Assembly: GCF_019392245.1 (NCBI RefSeq)
Contig: NZ_JAHXRL010000010.1
Span: 62,001 to 126,000 of the forward strand
DNA length: 64,000 bases
Origin: Sulfitobacter sp. CW3
GTDB lineage: Bacteria > Pseudomonadota > Alphaproteobacteria > Rhodobacterales > Rhodobacteraceae
Reading direction: 5' to 3'
Of this stretch, positions 8,522 to 17,600 are shown one piece after another (the first letter of the stretch is position 1; every line of letters starts with the position of its first letter). The notes beneath the pieces were generated by a model. That model had not been told where the DNA came from. It ran no database searches and saw nothing but the letters and a program-made list of their open reading frames with translations. Made by a program: the position numbers and the translations under genes.

Positions 8522-8964
8522 GTGGATAACTATTCGGGGTTTCACACACCTGTCAAGAGATTCGGGGTATTAGACACTTGGAGACCTGCATTCCGGCTAA
8601 ATGTCGCTTTACACTATAAAATATGCAATCGGCTGGTTCGGGGTTTTACACACCGCGGCTGGGTATTCGGGGTTTCACACACCTTTGCCTGATTATTAAG
8701 GGCCGAGGCCATCTTTCGGGGTATCACACACGCTCCGCTGGTTCGGGGTTTTACACACCAAGTCGGGCTGATTCGGGGTTTCACCCACCGATGCTGGAAC
8801 ATTTGCCCTATAACGGTCTAAAATTGAGGCATCAGAAACCGAATCGAACAACCAAACGATGGGCAACCGCCCTCAACTCGTCTGCAGATCCACCTAGCCC
8901 GATTCGGGGTAACACACACTAAGGTTCGGGGTATCAGACACGTCCATTCGGGGTAACACACACC
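8502..8964 (+). repeat. Origin iterons, eleven 18-bp direct repeats
   Basis: Direct repeats of consensus TTCGGGGTWTYACACACC start at 8502, 8533, 8561, 8637, 8666, 8715, 8742, 8772, 8903, 8925 and 8947, all in one orientation. The TTCGGGGT core is identical in all eleven. They group as 3 + 5 + 3. The last three are spaced exactly 22 bp apart (two helical turns); most others are 27-31 bp apart. They lie directly upstream of repA, the first one overlapping its coding start. These are the expected binding sites of the RepA initiator and mark the vegetative origin (oriV). Confidence 0.93.
8521..8529 (-). promoter_or_regulatory. DnaA box at oriV
   Basis: On the minus strand this is TTATCCACA, a perfect match to the DnaA 9-mer, ending on the first base of the repA ATG. 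It sits between iterons 1 and 2. DnaA binding here could both help open the origin and limit repA expression. Confidence 0.75.
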
Positions 8965-8969
8965 GCTTG

Positions 8970-9115
8970 TCCAATTTTATTGTTATGCGCCAATGACTTA
9001 TCTGTATTTTCAGTGCCTTAACACACTATATAACACATATATAACACAGCAAACCGACGGGCTAATTTGCTCAAATAACCACTTAAAAGTTAGAAACGTT
9101 GAAAATGCTTAGAAA
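8970..9115. other. AT-rich stretch beside the iterons
   Basis: This part is clearly richer in A/T than its surroundings and contains the repeated phrase TATAACACA (near 9027-9050). Its place next to the third iteron cluster fits a DNA-unwinding element. The remainder of the 8522-9690 non-coding block (9116-9617) holds short hairpins, for example TGCCCCG/CGGGGCA at 9331-9349 and GGTCCC/GGGACC at 9532-9546, but no gene I can support. Confidence 0.45.
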
Positions 9116-9617
9116 AAGGAAGCAGAGGGTCGCGTACCGGATTGGATCAAGTAAATAACTGTCATATTTCTGCCCTGAGGCCCAAAGTTCTCGCGACAGA
9201 CTATTTCAAACATGAAAAGTAGTTTCTGTGTCCATCATTCCATTGGGCCAGATTGGCCAAACAAGTGAGCCTCGTGAAGCATTTCTTCGGTTGGCATCTA
9301 AGCACTACCTGATGAGCGTTTCATGGCCCCTGCCCCGCAAGTCGGGGCACCTTGCTCTAGGCCTGCGCCGTTAAATCGGCTCCACCCCAGAACACCGCAC
9401 GATACATCTCCGCTGTTCCAATAGTTGTTTGACCATCTCAGCAAACAGAGCTGCCCAATCTCCTTTGGCTCATGCAGACCTGCATGTACGTCGATCTGCC
9501 TCAGGGGTTACGATCAAATGGGGCGCTGCGCGGTCCCTGCGGGACCTTGCTGGGGAATGAAGATGGGCTTGGTGCTCAAAGGTCTGGAAGACGGGGGCTG
9601 AAACCGGCGGACGGAAG

Positions 9618-9639
9618 GAAAGTAAAAGCAGGCTTCTTT
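9618..9639 (+). promoter_or_regulatory. Recurrent 22-nt leader element, copy 1
   Basis: Pattern GAAAGTNAAAGNNRGCTTYTTT, located 51 nt before the ParB-like gene. The same element occurs before the tandem DUF736-like gene (17493-17514) and before the DUF1419-like gene (26867-26888), with all differences confined to a few positions. It is purine-rich in its first half and pyrimidine-rich at its end. It may be a conserved part of an mRNA leader or a protein-binding site; its function is unknown. Confidence 0.6.
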
Positions 9640-9690
9640 GGGGGGTGATCCTGACATTTCGGGATCGAACCAACCAATAAAGGAAGCATC

Positions 9691-11664
9691 ATGACAACCC
9701 AAATGACATCCCAACAGATTGAAATCGGAAAACTGGAACAGCATCCCGCCAACGTGCGTGCTCAATCCGTCGAGGCTTATGAACCCGAGAATATTGTACA
9801 TCTCAAGGCCAGCATTGTGACGCTCGGCCTCATCCAGCCCCTGGTTGTGCAGAAGATCGGGTCGAAATACGGTGTTTTGGGCGGCGGTCGTCGTCGCGCC
9901 GCTCTACAAGAACTGGCTGCTGATACATCTGAGAAGGCCTTTACAAGCAAAACGAAGGTCGAATGTCGGGTCGTGCCCGCCGATTGCGATCTGACAACTG
10001 CCATCTCTCTGGCTGAGAACATCACCCAGGCCCCAATGTCGCCGATTGACCAGTTTGAAGCCTTTGCCCGGATGATGAAGACCGACAATCAGTCGATCGC
10101 CAGTATCGCGATGACCTTCGGTACGACCGAGATTGCCGTCAAAGAACGCCTCCGGTACGGGCTTGTTCATTCCAGCATCCGCGAAGCAGTCCGGGCCAAG
10201 ACACTCACTCTGGATGCCATGAAGGCATTTGCCGATCATCCCTCCCCGGAAGTCCAGTTCGAAGTCTTTGAGGCGTTGACCCAGGACGGGGCGCGGCCGC
10301 ATGCACATCAGATCAAGTCCACATTGCGCGCCCGTGGGATTCAAGTGGGTGACGCGTTGGGTGCGTTCATCCGAGACGACTATGAAGCCAAAGGAGGAGG
10401 AGTTGCCGCGGACTTGCTGGACGAGCATTCGGTCCTTGAAGATATGGATCTGGCCAAAAAGGTTTTGGTCGAAAAACTTCAGGCGGCCGCCGAAGCCGAG
10501 CGCGACCGTCTTGGGTTCGCCTGGGCAGATGCAGCGGGTGAGCATGATTACCAGATGTTCAGCAGCTATGGCCGCGTCTATCCAGCAACAATCGTGCCGG
10601 ACGCAGCAGGTCAAGCGCGACTTGAGGAGATCGCAACGCTGGTTTCTGCTCTGGAAGATCGCCAGTCTGCCGAAGAGATCAGCCAAGACGAGGCGGACGA
10701 GATCTATGATGAAATCGATACGCTAACCGAAGAGGCGGATGAGCTGCAAACCGGGTATCTGCCGGATGACCTCAAGAACGCCGGAGTGTTTGCGACCTGG
10801 AACCACAGCAATGTCCATCTGACGGTTGGTCTGATCCGCCCAGAAGATCAAGCCTGCGCAAATGCGACTTCTGGAGGTGACGGAAACATAGCGCCAAAGG
10901 ATGTGACCAAGAGCGACGCCATTACCTATTCTGCAGCACTTTCCTCTGACCTGAAGATGGAACGGGCGATGGCTCTGGGAGCCGCCTTGGCATCCCACCC
11001 TGAAATTGCCACGGATTTTGCTCTGTTCAAGATTATCAACGATGTGCTCTGCGCTGGTGCCCGTACCTATGCTGTCGATCTGACGGTAACTGCTCAGCAT
11101 CGCACCCACGCCAAGCTTGATGAGATTGACCGAACCGCGCAGGAGCAAATGGACGTGATCCGCGAAACGCTGGATCTAAGCTGGGCCGATGAAACCCGCT
11201 CACCTGCCGAGCAATTTGCCAAGTTCCGTGCGCTTGATGGCTCCAAGAAGGCCGCCCTTGTTGCGTTCGCTGTCGGGCTGACGGTCAAACCCTGTTTTGC
11301 GCGCAACCGGACCGCAGACGTCCTGATATACGACCTTGAAGCAGAAATCATGCCCGATGTCCGCGCGCATTGGGCCCCGAATGCAGCGCTCTTCGGTCGT
11401 TTTAAAAAGGCACAGCTTTTGCATATGCTGAATGCAGACCTCGGCCTGACCCAAGAAGCACTCAATCTTGCCGGTTCCAGCAAGAACGACGTGGTCACCT
11501 TTTGCGATCAGCTCTTTGCAGAGCCTTTTGCAACCCTGACCGACGCACAGCGCACGGCCGTGGCCACATGGTGCCCGCCTGATATGCAAACCGTCACGCC
11601 GGCTGCAACAGTTGAGACCAGCGATGTCCCAGATCACGTCGAAGATCACGCCAAAGCCGCCTGA
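9691..11664 (+). CDS. Large ParB/Spo0J-like nuclease-domain protein
   Basis: 657 residues. The N-terminal ~180 residues carry the ParB domain: HPANVRAQ, the phosphate-binding GVLGGGRRRAALQEL, and LAENITQAPMSPIDQFEAF, followed by a helix-turn-helix-like IASIAMTFGTTEIAVKERL. The long remainder is acidic in the middle (EEADELQTG) and unrecognised. Such large ParB-like proteins are common on alphaproteobacterial plasmids and are not necessarily the partition ParB; no parA is adjacent, and the ParA-like gene 19 kb away has its own partner. AAAGGAAG precedes the ATG. The leader holds the recurrent 22-nt element, suggesting shared control with the two other genes that have it. Confidence 0.8.
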   Translation: MTTQMTSQQIEIGKLEQHPANVRAQSVEAYEPENIVHLKASIVTLGLIQPLVVQKIGSKYGVLGGGRRRAALQELAADTSEKAFTSKTKVECRVVPADCDLTTAISLAENITQAPMSPIDQFEAFARMMKTDNQSIASIAMTFGTTEIAVKERLRYGLVHSSIREAVRAKTLTLDAMKAFADHPSPEVQFEVFEALTQDGARPHAHQIKSTLRARGIQVGDALGAFIRDDYEAKGGGVAADLLDEHSVLEDMDLAKKVLVEKLQAAAEAERDRLGFAWADAAGEHDYQMFSSYGRVYPATIVPDAAGQARLEEIATLVSALEDRQSAEEISQDEADEIYDEIDTLTEEADELQTGYLPDDLKNAGVFATWNHSNVHLTVGLIRPEDQACANATSGGDGNIAPKDVTKSDAITYSAALSSDLKMERAMALGAALASHPEIATDFALFKIINDVLCAGARTYAVDLTVTAQHRTHAKLDEIDRTAQEQMDVIRETLDLSWADETRSPAEQFAKFRALDGSKKAALVAFAVGLTVKPCFARNRTADVLIYDLEAEIMPDVRAHWAPNAALFGRFKKAQLLHMLNADLGLTQEALNLAGSSKNDVVTFCDQLFAEPFATLTDAQRTAVATWCPPDMQTVTPAATVETSDVPDHVEDHAKAA

Positions 11665-11670
11665 TCACTG

Positions 11671-11707
11671 GCAAGACCCAAAGGAGCGTTGTTTCTTTGG
11701 GTCTTGC
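11671..11707. terminator. Perfect 13-bp stem-loop between genes
   Basis: GCAAGACCCAAAG and CTTTGGGTCTTGC form a perfect 13-bp stem with an 11-nt loop, starting 6 nt after the ParB-like stop. No T-tract follows, so it is not a textbook terminator. It could be a terminator of mixed type, an mRNA-stabilising or processing hairpin, or an attenuator for the next gene. Confidence 0.5.
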
Positions 11708-11756
11708 CCCAGCACATCAAAAACAAATCCCCAAATACAGATCTTCGGAGATACAA

Positions 11757-12350
11757 ATGGCCCTGCTCGAATTCGCGACCCCTGAGGTCGCCAAGATTAT
11801 CAAACACGCACAAAGCTGTACCAGATTTATGCGCAAATGGGACGGTGAGGTAACGCAACCCGGCCTGATCCTTTCCGTCGCTCAGGGCGTTTTCCTGATG
11901 TCCAATGGACTGGATGCGACCTCGATCAAGGAAGTCGGCGCGCCGGACACCAATGGAATGCAGGTTTATGCGCACGGCAAGAACCCGCAAGTTGATCCCA
12001 GCTGGGTTGCTGAGGTGACTGCAATTTTTCGCGGCTATACCGGCATCTATCACCTCGACATTATCCAGGCGGCGCAACAGATCATCACGCGCGGGGATCC
12101 GACCTTGATGCTGTGCGTGTCCAACCACGTGATCGATGTGTTTGATCCCAGAAAGCAAACGCCGTTGATCGGTCAGATCTACAAGACGCCATCCGGTCTC
12201 GGAGGTGTGTTCCACGTCAAAATTCTGGATCTCACAGCGACCCATGCATGGGTTCGAAATCACGGAAACAGTGAAGATTTTGACAATGCTTTGCCCTACC
12301 GCGTCCCGCTCGACAAGATCTATCCAATTGAGATGAAAGGAGCTGCGTGA
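11757..12350 (+). CDS. Hypothetical plasmid protein, 197 aa
   Basis: The ATG at 11757 (MALLEFATPEVAKIIKHAQ) is preferred; upstream frame lacks coding character. No signal peptide. The protein is soluble with a repeated pattern of short beta segments and the phrase NHVIDVFDPRKQTPLIG. I do not recognise the family. It overlaps the next start as TGATG, so the two are co-translated, and it follows the ParB-like gene after a strong hairpin. Probably an accessory protein of plasmid maintenance. Confidence 0.6.
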   Translation: MALLEFATPEVAKIIKHAQSCTRFMRKWDGEVTQPGLILSVAQGVFLMSNGLDATSIKEVGAPDTNGMQVYAHGKNPQVDPSWVAEVTAIFRGYTGIYHLDIIQAAQQIITRGDPTLMLCVSNHVIDVFDPRKQTPLIGQIYKTPSGLGGVFHVKILDLTATHAWVRNHGNSEDFDNALPYRVPLDKIYPIEMKGAA

Positions 12351-13009
12351 TGGGGTGGCTTTTTTATACCGACCAGCGCATCCGGGGTCATGCCCAAGAA
12401 AAGGCGGAACTTACACGGATTTGCACTTTTGAGAACGATACATTGTCCCAGATGCCCCTTAGACTGAGCAAAGTAGGGTCTGTCTGGTATGTCGCTGTCA
12501 GATCTTTACCAAGACCGGGAACGTCGTTCACGCAAACCCAATATGTTGCAGGCCCGGACGGGGCATATACTTTCGCGGCTGTGTTTCTGACCGGCTATGA
12601 TCAGGGGTGCTTTGGCTACAAGGATATGGATGAGACTATGGGCCCTGTTCAGGCACGCGCACCTCTTGGGCTTATCGCGTGTCTGTCAGACATCTCTGAC
12701 CCGAAGTCCTATGCGCACGGTTGGCGGCAAAAATGCAAAGACTGGGCCGCGATCCCAAACTACCAAGAGGGTGATGAAATACATCTCGCGGCACCTGTCA
12801 CGATCACCGATGGATCAACCGTTCAGGACGTCCGGCGCACGCATTACAAACGCCGCGGACGGCGGATGACCTGTTTTGCAGACATCAAGTCGGGGACCTT
12901 GGTGCGGCTTTCCAAAGAAAGCCTGGCAGGGTCGGTGTTGATCAAAGGGGCTGTGTCAACAGGCTCAGATGTGTTGGCCGAGTTTTATGCCCGTCAACGA
13001 GAGAGGTGA
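12350..13009 (+). CDS. Hypothetical plasmid protein, 219 aa
   Basis: It begins MGWLFYTDQRIRGHAQEK; GTG immediately upstream is also in frame, but the ATG at 12350 overlaps the previous stop and has AAAGGAG at good distance. The middle contains AAVFLTGYDQGCFGYKDMDETMGP and RQKCKDWAAIP; the C-terminus is basic (THYKRRGRRM). This MGWLFY-type protein belongs to a family seen on alphaproteobacterial plasmids, but I do not know a function. It is followed by a clear terminator. Confidence 0.6.
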   Translation: MGWLFYTDQRIRGHAQEKAELTRICTFENDTLSQMPLRLSKVGSVWYVAVRSLPRPGTSFTQTQYVAGPDGAYTFAAVFLTGYDQGCFGYKDMDETMGPVQARAPLGLIACLSDISDPKSYAHGWRQKCKDWAAIPNYQEGDEIHLAAPVTITDGSTVQDVRRTHYKRRGRRMTCFADIKSGTLVRLSKESLAGSVLIKGAVSTGSDVLAEFYARQRER

Positions 13010-13040
13010 TCTCGGCGCATCAGATTACAGAATTTTTTCC

Positions 13041-13085
13041 AAGCCGCCGGACCTCTCCAAAAGAGGAAAGGCGGCTTTGTTTTTG
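13041..13085 (+). terminator. Intrinsic terminator
   Basis: AAGCCGCC (13041-13048) pairs with GGCGGCTT (13070-13077), with an inner CCTCT/AGAGG stem, followed by TTGTTTTT. It ends the two-gene hypothetical unit before the giant methyltransferase-helicase gene. Confidence 0.8.
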
Positions 13086-13116
13086 GTGAATTTCAAACCC
13101 CGAAAGGAAAAATTCC

Positions 13117-16100
13117 ATGTCAGACCCCAACGCATCCGCAACATCTGAAGCCCTGAGCGTTCTCTCCTTGCGCCACTTGCTTCAAGCCACGGCACTTTTG
13201 GTGACGCGGGGAAGTCTACGCAGCGCTGACCTTGCCAAAACAATGCGCGTCCACTTCGGCGGCAGTGACGCTGCCGGGCACTGGGACTGGCGCATGGCCT
13301 ATGACGTGATGCAAGCAGCGGCGAATTTGGCGCTTAAGGACGCCACGTCCCCAACGCCGCCGCGCGCATTGGCGCAGCTGGCACAGGGCCTGCTCACCGA
13401 AACGCGGCGCTCTGAGGATCAGATCCGTTTGCAGCAATTCTCAACCCCCCTGCCCTATGCCGCTCTTGTCGCACATGCGGCCTGTGTCAGAAAAAGTGAC
13501 CTCGTTCTCGAGCCGTCAGCTGGCACAGGTAGTTTGGCGGCCATGGCCGTCCGTCACGGGGCGGACATTCTGCTCAACGAGATAGATCCATTTCGGGCAG
13601 TACTGCTGGAAGCAATCTTTGATTTGACGCCGAGCATCCATGACGGCGAGCATATTGATGATCTGTTGCTCGATCCCCGCAAGCCAAGCGTCGTCCTGAT
13701 GAACCCGCCGTTTTCTTCCTCCATTGATCGCAGCAATGATCCGCATACCGCCGCCAAACACCTTGTCGCCGCATCAAAACGGCTGGCCCCCGGGGGCAGG
13801 CTGGTGGCGATCATGCCGACGCGGTTCTCAGCAAAAAGCGTGCCAGCCTACTGGACGCGGCTCACGGGGATCGTCACGCCAAGGCTCGCTTTGGACATTC
13901 CAGGGTCGGTGTACCGAAAGATGGGCACAACGGTCGATACGCAAGTCCTGATTTGCGACAAGGTGGCGTTAGATGATCACGTCTTTGAGCAGCGCTCAGC
14001 CGACACCCTCGAAGAAGCCTTTGCCCTGCTCGATGAGACCCTACCTGAGCGCAGCGATGTTCAGCCGGGACCTTTCGCCAGAACACGATCACCAATTCTG
14101 ACCGTCAACAGGGAGGCTTTGCGGCGCATCGGCACTTCGAGCAAGGCGTCGGGTCTGTCGACTGGGGTCGTGATCGGGCCAAAACACGCGCTTGCGCCAG
14201 TCGCCTATGATGTTTTGGCCGCACCACGAGAAAACCCGCCAGTCTCCGATATCTATGCACGTTATGCCCCGCAAAGGATCGACATTGCGCAGGCCCGCTC
14301 TCACCCGACGCCACTGGTGGAAAGTCTGGCAATGGCCTCTGTTGCACCGCCCGCACCCGCCGCGCGACAAATCGCAGAGCTCCAACTGCCAAAGCGCATC
14401 ACGTGCGAGGGGGTGTTGTCGGACACCCAACTGGAAACAATCATCATGGCCAATGACGCGCATGAGCGTAATCTGCCCGGCAAGTTTACCATCAACGACA
14501 ACAACACCCAGTTGGTGCGCAAGGACGATGATCCAGAAGCGAAGGCCTACCGCTTGGGGTATTTCCTTGGTGACGGAACGGGGTGCGGCAAAGGCCGCCA
14601 GGTCGCAGGTCTCATCCTCGCAGGATGGCTGCAGGGCCGCCGCCGTTCGGTTTGGGTTTCTAAATCTGCTACGTTGATCGAAGATGCAGTTCGAGATTGG
14701 CATGATCTGGGCGGCTCACCCGCGGATATTCAATCCCTGTCCAAGTGGAAACCTGAGCAGGACATTTCTATGGCGGCAGGAATTCTCTTTGTCACTTACG
14801 CAACCTTGCGCTCTGCGGGCAAAGGCGGGAATACGCGGCTTGATCAAATCCTTAAATGGCTCGGACCTGATTTTGACGGTGTCATCAGCTTTGATGAAGC
14901 ACATGCCATGCAAAATGCGGCCGGTTCCGAGGAAGGGCGCGGTACAAAGCCCTCTCAACAAGGCCTTGCGGGATTGCGATTGCAGTTGGCCCTGCCCCGC
15001 GCGCGCATATTCTACGTTTCGGCAACGGGTGCTACAAATGTTCACAATCTTGCCTATGCGTCACGTTTGGGTCTCTGGGGACAAGGCGCTGATTATCCGT
15101 TTCCAAGCCGCGAGAGCTTTGTCTCAGCCATGGAAGCTGGCGGGGTTGCTGCTATGGAAGTTGTCGCGCGTGATCTCAAAGCTCTGGGGCTATATACCGC
15201 CCGTGCCTTGAGTTTTGATGGTGTTGAGTATGATGTTCTTGAACATGCTTTGAGCGCAGCGCAAATCGAAGTTTATGACGCCTATGCGCGTGCCTTCAAA
15301 ACCATCCATCAGAACTTGGATGCCGCTCTTGAGGCCACAGGTGTGGTTGATGCGACTGGCAAAACCCAGGCCTCCAGCGCTAAGGCCGCCGCGCGGTCAC
15401 GTTTCGAGAGCACCAAACAACGGTTTTTCAACCACCTTTTGATGGGGATGAAAGCACCCTCCATCATTGCGGCCGTCCAACAAGATGTGGAGGACGGTTG
15501 GGCGGCTGTTGTTCAGATCGTTTCTACCGGAGAAAGCCTGCTCAAGCGGCGCCTTGACGGTATGGATCCCGAAGATGAGCTGGTCGAAGGCGCGCTTACG
15601 CCGCGTGATTACGTATTGGGATATCTCGAGCAAGCCTTCCCTATCCATACACAAAAGCTTGTTGAGATCGATGGAAATGTGATTGCCGAACCCCTCAGAG
15701 ATGCCAACGGTGATCTCGTTGTGTCGCGCGAGGCGCTTGGGCTGCGCGAGGAGGCGATGGTGGAGCTCATGTCACTGGCACCTATCCCAGCCGCCCTTGA
15801 TCAAATCCTTTGGGCCTTTGGGGCAGATAGCGTTGCAGAGGTTACCGGCCGTTCTCTACGACCCCTTAAAGGCACGGATGGGACGCTCTACATCGAGAAA
15901 CGCAGCGCAAGCTCCAATTCTTCTGAAACCGGTGCGTTCATGGGAGCCGAGAAGAACATTTTGATATTCTCGGATGCGGGCGGTACTGGGCGGTCATACC
16001 ACGCAGCGGAAAACGCTAAGAACCAGAAACGGCGCAGGCACTACCTGCTTGAACCGGGCTGGCGCGCTGATGCGGCCATTCAGGGCCTGGGACGGACTCA

Positions 16101-17394
16101 TCGCTCTGCACAGGTGAGTGCGCCTTTCTTTCGTGTTTGCACCTCCGATGTGCACGGCGAGAAGCGCTTCACTGCAACCATTGCCCGCCGCCTGGATAAT
16201 CTGGGCGCATTGACCAAAGGTCAGCGGGAAACCGGTGGTCAGGGGATGTTTCGCGAAGAAGACAACCTCGAAAGCCCGATCGCTCGGCACGCGCTGCGTG
16301 GCCTTTATGCCGATCTGGCCCATGATAGAGCATCGTCGATGCGCTATGAAACCTTTACGGAGTGGACGGCACTCAATTTGGTGGATGGTGAGGGGGTTTT
16401 GCTTGATGATCTTCCGCCGATTCAACGGTTTCTCAACCGGGTTCTCGCGCTGCCCATCCATATGCAGAACGCATTGTTTGAAGAGTTCATGGAGCGCATT
16501 GCAACGCAGACCGCACGTGCACGCGAAGCCGGAACGCTCGATCTGGGAGTTGAAACGCTGCGTGGTGACCAGATTGTCCAGACGTCAGGTGAGGATCTCT
16601 GGACCTGCCCCCAATCCCACGCTGTCACCCGGATTATCGGTCTTGAGGTCACCAATCCGGTTCATGTGCGCAGATCAGGCGAGGCACTCGAGCGGGCCGG
16701 GCGTCGCGTAACGATGATCAACCACGCGTCGGGCCGTGTTGCCCTGATCGATGGGGCACCAATGCAAATCTATGACGAGGACATTGTCACGCTGATGCGC
16801 AAGACAGTACGACCAACGGGATCGAAGTTGATTTTGGAAGAGGCGTTTGAGAAATCTGCTTGGGAAGAAGTCGACGTTGGCGAGTTTGCACGTCTTTGGG
16901 ATGATGAGGCCAACGCGCTGCCCCACGAAGAGACAACCAAACTCTTTTTGCTCACCGGCCTGTTGTTGCCGATCTGGAAAGATATTCCAACCCGCAATGA
17001 GCGTATTTACCGGGTGTCTCCGAGCGGAGGTGGCGCGATGATTGGCCGGACGTTGAGTGAGGATGGGGCCGCGGCCCTTCGTGCACGTTTCATGAAAGGA
17101 ACGCCGCAGACCCCGAATGAGATGCTGACAGTTGCACTTGGGTCGACCACTCCTGTTGATCTGGGTCACGGGCTTTATCTGCGGCGTCGCCGCGTTGCGG
17201 GCGAGACACGTCTTGAAATCGAGGGTGCCGATGGACCAACCACCGCCACCCTCAAGTCGATGGGTTGTTTTACTGAAATCATTGCTTTCCAGTTGCGGTT
17301 ATTTGTGCCGCACGGTGAGGGGGCAGATACCACGGCGATCCTGGCCCGCATAACGGGCCAGAGCAGTGACAATCTAAGAGCAGATGCAGCATAA
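13117..17394 (+). CDS. Methyltransferase plus Strawberry-notch-type helicase, DarB-like
   Basis: 1425 residues in two parts. Residues ~100-290 form an N6-adenine methyltransferase fold: LEPSAGTGSLAA (AdoMet motif I) and NPPF near residue 196. From ~430 on comes a Strawberry-notch-type SF2 helicase: FLGDGTGCGKGRQVAGL (Walker A-like), DEAH near 593, FYVSATGATNVHNLAYA, then a C-terminal helicase domain with SDAGGTGRSYHA and IQGLGRTHRSAQ. The same domain pairing occurs in phage P1 DarB, which protects incoming DNA against type I restriction. A role in protecting the plasmid during transfer is an inference from that and from ArdC nearby. A terminator separates it from the preceding unit. Confidence 0.88.
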   Translation: MSDPNASATSEALSVLSLRHLLQATALLVTRGSLRSADLAKTMRVHFGGSDAAGHWDWRMAYDVMQAAANLALKDATSPTPPRALAQLAQGLLTETRRSEDQIRLQQFSTPLPYAALVAHAACVRKSDLVLEPSAGTGSLAAMAVRHGADILLNEIDPFRAVLLEAIFDLTPSIHDGEHIDDLLLDPRKPSVVLMNPPFSSSIDRSNDPHTAAKHLVAASKRLAPGGRLVAIMPTRFSAKSVPAYWTRLTGIVTPRLALDIPGSVYRKMGTTVDTQVLICDKVALDDHVFEQRSADTLEEAFALLDETLPERSDVQPGPFARTRSPILTVNREALRRIGTSSKASGLSTGVVIGPKHALAPVAYDVLAAPRENPPVSDIYARYAPQRIDIAQARSHPTPLVESLAMASVAPPAPAARQIAELQLPKRITCEGVLSDTQLETIIMANDAHERNLPGKFTINDNNTQLVRKDDDPEAKAYRLGYFLGDGTGCGKGRQVAGLILAGWLQGRRRSVWVSKSATLIEDAVRDWHDLGGSPADIQSLSKWKPEQDISMAAGILFVTYATLRSAGKGGNTRLDQILKWLGPDFDGVISFDEAHAMQNAAGSEEGRGTKPSQQGLAGLRLQLALPRARIFYVSATGATNVHNLAYASRLGLWGQGADYPFPSRESFVSAMEAGGVAAMEVVARDLKALGLYTARALSFDGVEYDVLEHALSAAQIEVYDAYARAFKTIHQNLDAALEATGVVDATGKTQASSAKAAARSRFESTKQRFFNHLLMGMKAPSIIAAVQQDVEDGWAAVVQIVSTGESLLKRRLDGMDPEDELVEGALTPRDYVLGYLEQAFPIHTQKLVEIDGNVIAEPLRDANGDLVVSREALGLREEAMVELMSLAPIPAALDQILWAFGADSVAEVTGRSLRPLKGTDGTLYIEKRSASSNSSETGAFMGAEKNILIFSDAGGTGRSYHAAENAKNQKRRRHYLLEPGWRADAAIQGLGRTHRSAQVSAPFFRVCTSDVHGEKRFTATIARRLDNLGALTKGQRETGGQGMFREEDNLESPIARHALRGLYADLAHDRASSMRYETFTEWTALNLVDGEGVLLDDLPPIQRFLNRVLALPIHMQNALFEEFMERIATQTARAREAGTLDLGVETLRGDQIVQTSGEDLWTCPQSHAVTRIIGLEVTNPVHVRRSGEALERAGRRVTMINHASGRVALIDGAPMQIYDEDIVTLMRKTVRPTGSKLILEEAFEKSAWEEVDVGEFARLWDDEANALPHEETTKLFLLTGLLLPIWKDIPTRNERIYRVSPSGGGAMIGRTLSEDGAAALRARFMKGTPQTPNEMLTVALGSTTPVDLGHGLYLRRRRVAGETRLEIEGADGPTTATLKSMGCFTEIIAFQLRLFVPHGEGADTTAILARITGQSSDNLRADAA

Positions 17395-17492
17395 GGCATG
17401 CCCTGGGCTGAGAACCTGTCCGAATAAGTGCCGTGTGGGGGTGGGCCAGCGTGTCATCGCCCACATACGGGGATGCATCTGACGGTGCGCAA

Positions 17493-17514
17493 GAAAGTTA
17501 AAGCAAGCTTTTTT
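17493..17514 (+). promoter_or_regulatory. Recurrent 22-nt leader element, copy 2
   Basis: Matches GAAAGTNAAAGNNRGCTTYTTT, 86 nt before the tandem DUF736-like gene. This copy has A before GCTT and a longer T run than copies 1 and 3. Upstream, GTGGGC/GCCCAC arms near 17440-17463 could form a weak hairpin. Confidence 0.55.
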
Positions 17515-17600
17515 AGTTTTGGGTTCCATGAGGGACCTGAAAGAGAAACCGTGCGGCAGATCGAAGGTCGGCTGGCGCACATCAATGAAGGATACTTCCC

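Noticed and set aside
8502..8964. Regular short repeats that could suggest a CRISPR array
   Set aside because: The repeats are 18 bp with spacers of variable length (4 to over 100 bp), no cas genes are near, and they stand directly upstream of repA: they are iterons.
10301..10726. Alternative plus-strand frame inside the ParB-like gene
   Set aside because: Basic, low-quality translation with atypical composition; a shadow of the main frame.
9691..11664. ParB-like gene as partition partner of the ParA-like gene at 30438
   Set aside because: The two are 19 kb apart and the ParA-like gene has its own overlapping partner; no parS-like 16-bp palindrome was seen near either.
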